NCBI RefSeq assembly: GCF_009649735.1
Contig: NZ_WJNH01000010.1
Span: forward strand, 37,148 to 101,147
Direction of reading: 5' to 3'
Source of the DNA: Salinibacillus xinjiangensis
GTDB taxonomy: Bacteria; Bacillota; Bacilli; Bacillales; Alkalibacillaceae
DNA length: 64,000 nt
The position numbers and the translations under genes were made by a program. Positions 62,977 to 64,000 of the stretch are shown here, in pieces. The notes under the pieces are model-generated. The model had not been told where the DNA came from. It did not search any database and saw nothing but the letters and a program-made list of their open reading frames with translations. The stretch's first letter is position 1; each line of letters opens with the position of its first letter.

Positions 62977-63787
62977 ATGAATTATATTAAAGAAATCAAT
63001 GCCTTCTATATTATCACCCAAACGAATCCCTTATCTCCGTCAGCGTCAGCGTCAGCTTCACTTCTTTGGCACACCTTAATGCACATTAACAATCAAACGA
63101 GATGGAAGCCATCATTCACCGTAGCTGTCAGTATACTTAAGACGAAAACAGGTGTGTCGGAAAGTACAATCAAACGGGCAAGAGACGAACTACAAACCAA
63201 AGGATTTATTCACTATCATTCCCGAGGTGGCAATCAAGCTGCCGAATATCAAATGGTTAGCCTGTGGTCCATATAAATGACAATGTAAACGAGAGTGTGA
63301 ACCATAATATGAACCAAAGTATGGACCCATTATTAAAAGAAACGGAAAAAGAAAATAAACAAAACCATAATACAGAAGCACGCACACCTGGGGTTGTATT
63401 TTTTGTGTAGAATTTTGGGGAAATAAAACCTTACATGAGGGAAGAGCTCATCAACTGGATTACAAAGGTTGGGGATGAGTTGGTGATTGAGGCTATGAAA
63501 AGGGCTTTGGATCGGAATAAGGTGAGTTGGGGGTATGTGAGGGGGATTTTGAGGGATTGGGTTAATAAGGGGATTATAATTGTATTGAAACTGTCAGGGT
63601 TGAGTATAATTTTAAAATAAAGAAACAAAAGCGTTTTCGTAGCACTGGTGGGAAACAAGAGGTGCTTCCTGAGTGGTTTGGTGATGGAATAATTAAACTC
63701 TCAAACATCGAGAAGCAAGATCAGGACATAGAAATTGAGAAGAGGGAAATTGCTGAGTTATTGGGGAGGATAGGGCTTGTCAAGTAA
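62977..63787 (+). pseudogene. DnaD-like replication protein with several lesions
   Basis: ATG at 62977 (after GAGAGGAAG) starts a winged-helix domain (ASLLWHTLMHINNQTRWKPS; GVSESTIKRARDELQTKGFI). Around 63272 the frame shifts into an Asn/Lys-rich linker (NESVNHNMNQSMDPLLKETE). A TAG near 63408 replaces a Gln or Tyr codon just before the DnaD domain (NFGEIKPYMREELINWITKV, VIEAMKRALDRNKVSWGYVR). Near 63570 a second shift leads to QKRFRSTGGKQEVLPEWFGD and the tail ending at TAA 63787. So at least three lesions; no full product is possible. It resembles the broken DnaD-like gene at 36989. Confidence 0.75.
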
Positions 63788-63798
63788 AGTGTGTAAGT

Positions 63799-64000
63799 TC
63801 AGATATATTTCAGAACTCGATCCTTTAATCGATCATCAACTAATAACTGGTTCATAGCTAAAGGACCAATTCTGTATGTGTCCACCTTCCCATTTGGTCT
63901 CTAATTCTTTTACACGTAAGAATAGAACTTTTAAGAGAGCGTTCTCGTCAGGGAATGCTCCTTTTTTTGTTACCTTGCGGAAACTGGAGTGTATGCTTTC
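63799..64000 (-). pseudogene. IS256-family (Mutator-type) transposase, 3' end, frameshifted and cut by the window edge
   Basis: Minus-strand frames read ESIHSSFRKVTKKGAFPDEN, LLKVLFLRVKELETKWEGGH and then, after a one-base shift near 63861, MNQLLVDDRLKDRVLKYI and stop. This is the usual tail of IS256-type transposases. The shift shows it is decayed, unless a complete copy continues outside. The inverted repeat at this end was not identified with confidence. Confidence 0.7.

Noticed and set aside
1..64000. tRNA and rRNA genes
   Set aside because: No tRNA-like cloverleaf boxes or rRNA segments were recognised on either strand.

Overview
The window looks like the chromosome of a spore-forming, low-GC Bacillota member of the Bacillaceae. 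The evidence is AT-rich DNA, strong AGGAGG-type ribosome sites, TTG/GTG starts, a GerA-type germinant-receptor operon, a GbsA/GbsR pair, a CspB-like cold-shock gene, a YfkM-like gene, a ComK-like protein and a DUF3231 protein. No rRNA or tRNA gene was found. The species cannot be named from the sequence. Glycine-betaine genes suggest an osmotically challenged habitat.

Layout. 1-5.4 kb: an edge-cut Crp/Fnr regulator, a YiaA-like membrane protein, then betaine-aldehyde dehydrogenase gbsA divergent from gbsR, followed by an orphan glycine-betaine-type binding lipoprotein. 5.4-11.7 kb: a run of small accessory genes, all on the minus strand (VOC, TM protein, histidine phosphatase, two GNATs, MFS, lipoprotein, methyltransferase, Nudix remnant), most separated by related CCGTTAGC-type intergenic elements. 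12-14.1 kb: choline dehydrogenase betA. 14.6-24.6 kb: a 1145-aa surface protein, a CDF Mn-type exporter, small genes, a DUF3231 protein and a Dus enzyme. 24.8-28.8 kb: a four-gene ger operon (A-C-D-B). 28.9-30 kb: a deleted, degenerate copy of material at 35.4-39.5 kb. 30-33.8 kb: an operon of an unknown helical protein, a LysM-tailed molybdenum enzyme and a DehI-type dehalogenase. 35.4-37.9 kb: an SPP1-like replication module (DnaD-like, G39P-like loader, DnaB-like helicase) in which every gene carries a lesion. 38-56 kb: a class V aminotransferase, an ECF42/DGPF pair, an alpha/beta hydrolase, flavin reductase, AraC, TIKI/TraB-like protein, GNAT, propeller lipoprotein, YfkM-like, HxlR, NmrA/Rrf2 pair and MFS, with much repeat DNA and gene relics between them. 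56.7-60.8 kb: two PAS/GGDEF(/EAL) proteins. 61.3-64 kb: sigma factor, double-Xre protein, ComK-like protein, a broken DnaD-like gene and an IS256-type transposase fragment at the edge.

How the genes work together. BetA (choline to betaine aldehyde) plus GbsA (aldehyde to glycine betaine) form a complete pathway spread over two loci. Both promoters carry an 18-bp GTTAAA...TTTAAC dyad, so GbsR may control both. The rest is mostly accessory functions: detoxification, acetylation, redox sensing and c-di-GMP signalling.

The most unusual material is non-coding. Two ~310-bp homologous arrays (1.5 kb and 14.2 kb) repeat an ATTCCCGTC-like word every 20-21 bp, with the same single 30-bp irregularity in both. 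There are also a palindromic GTGCCTGTCACTT family, a composite hairpin family ending in TACTGCGCAGTA, a MITE with an 8-bp target duplication, and several decaying replication modules.
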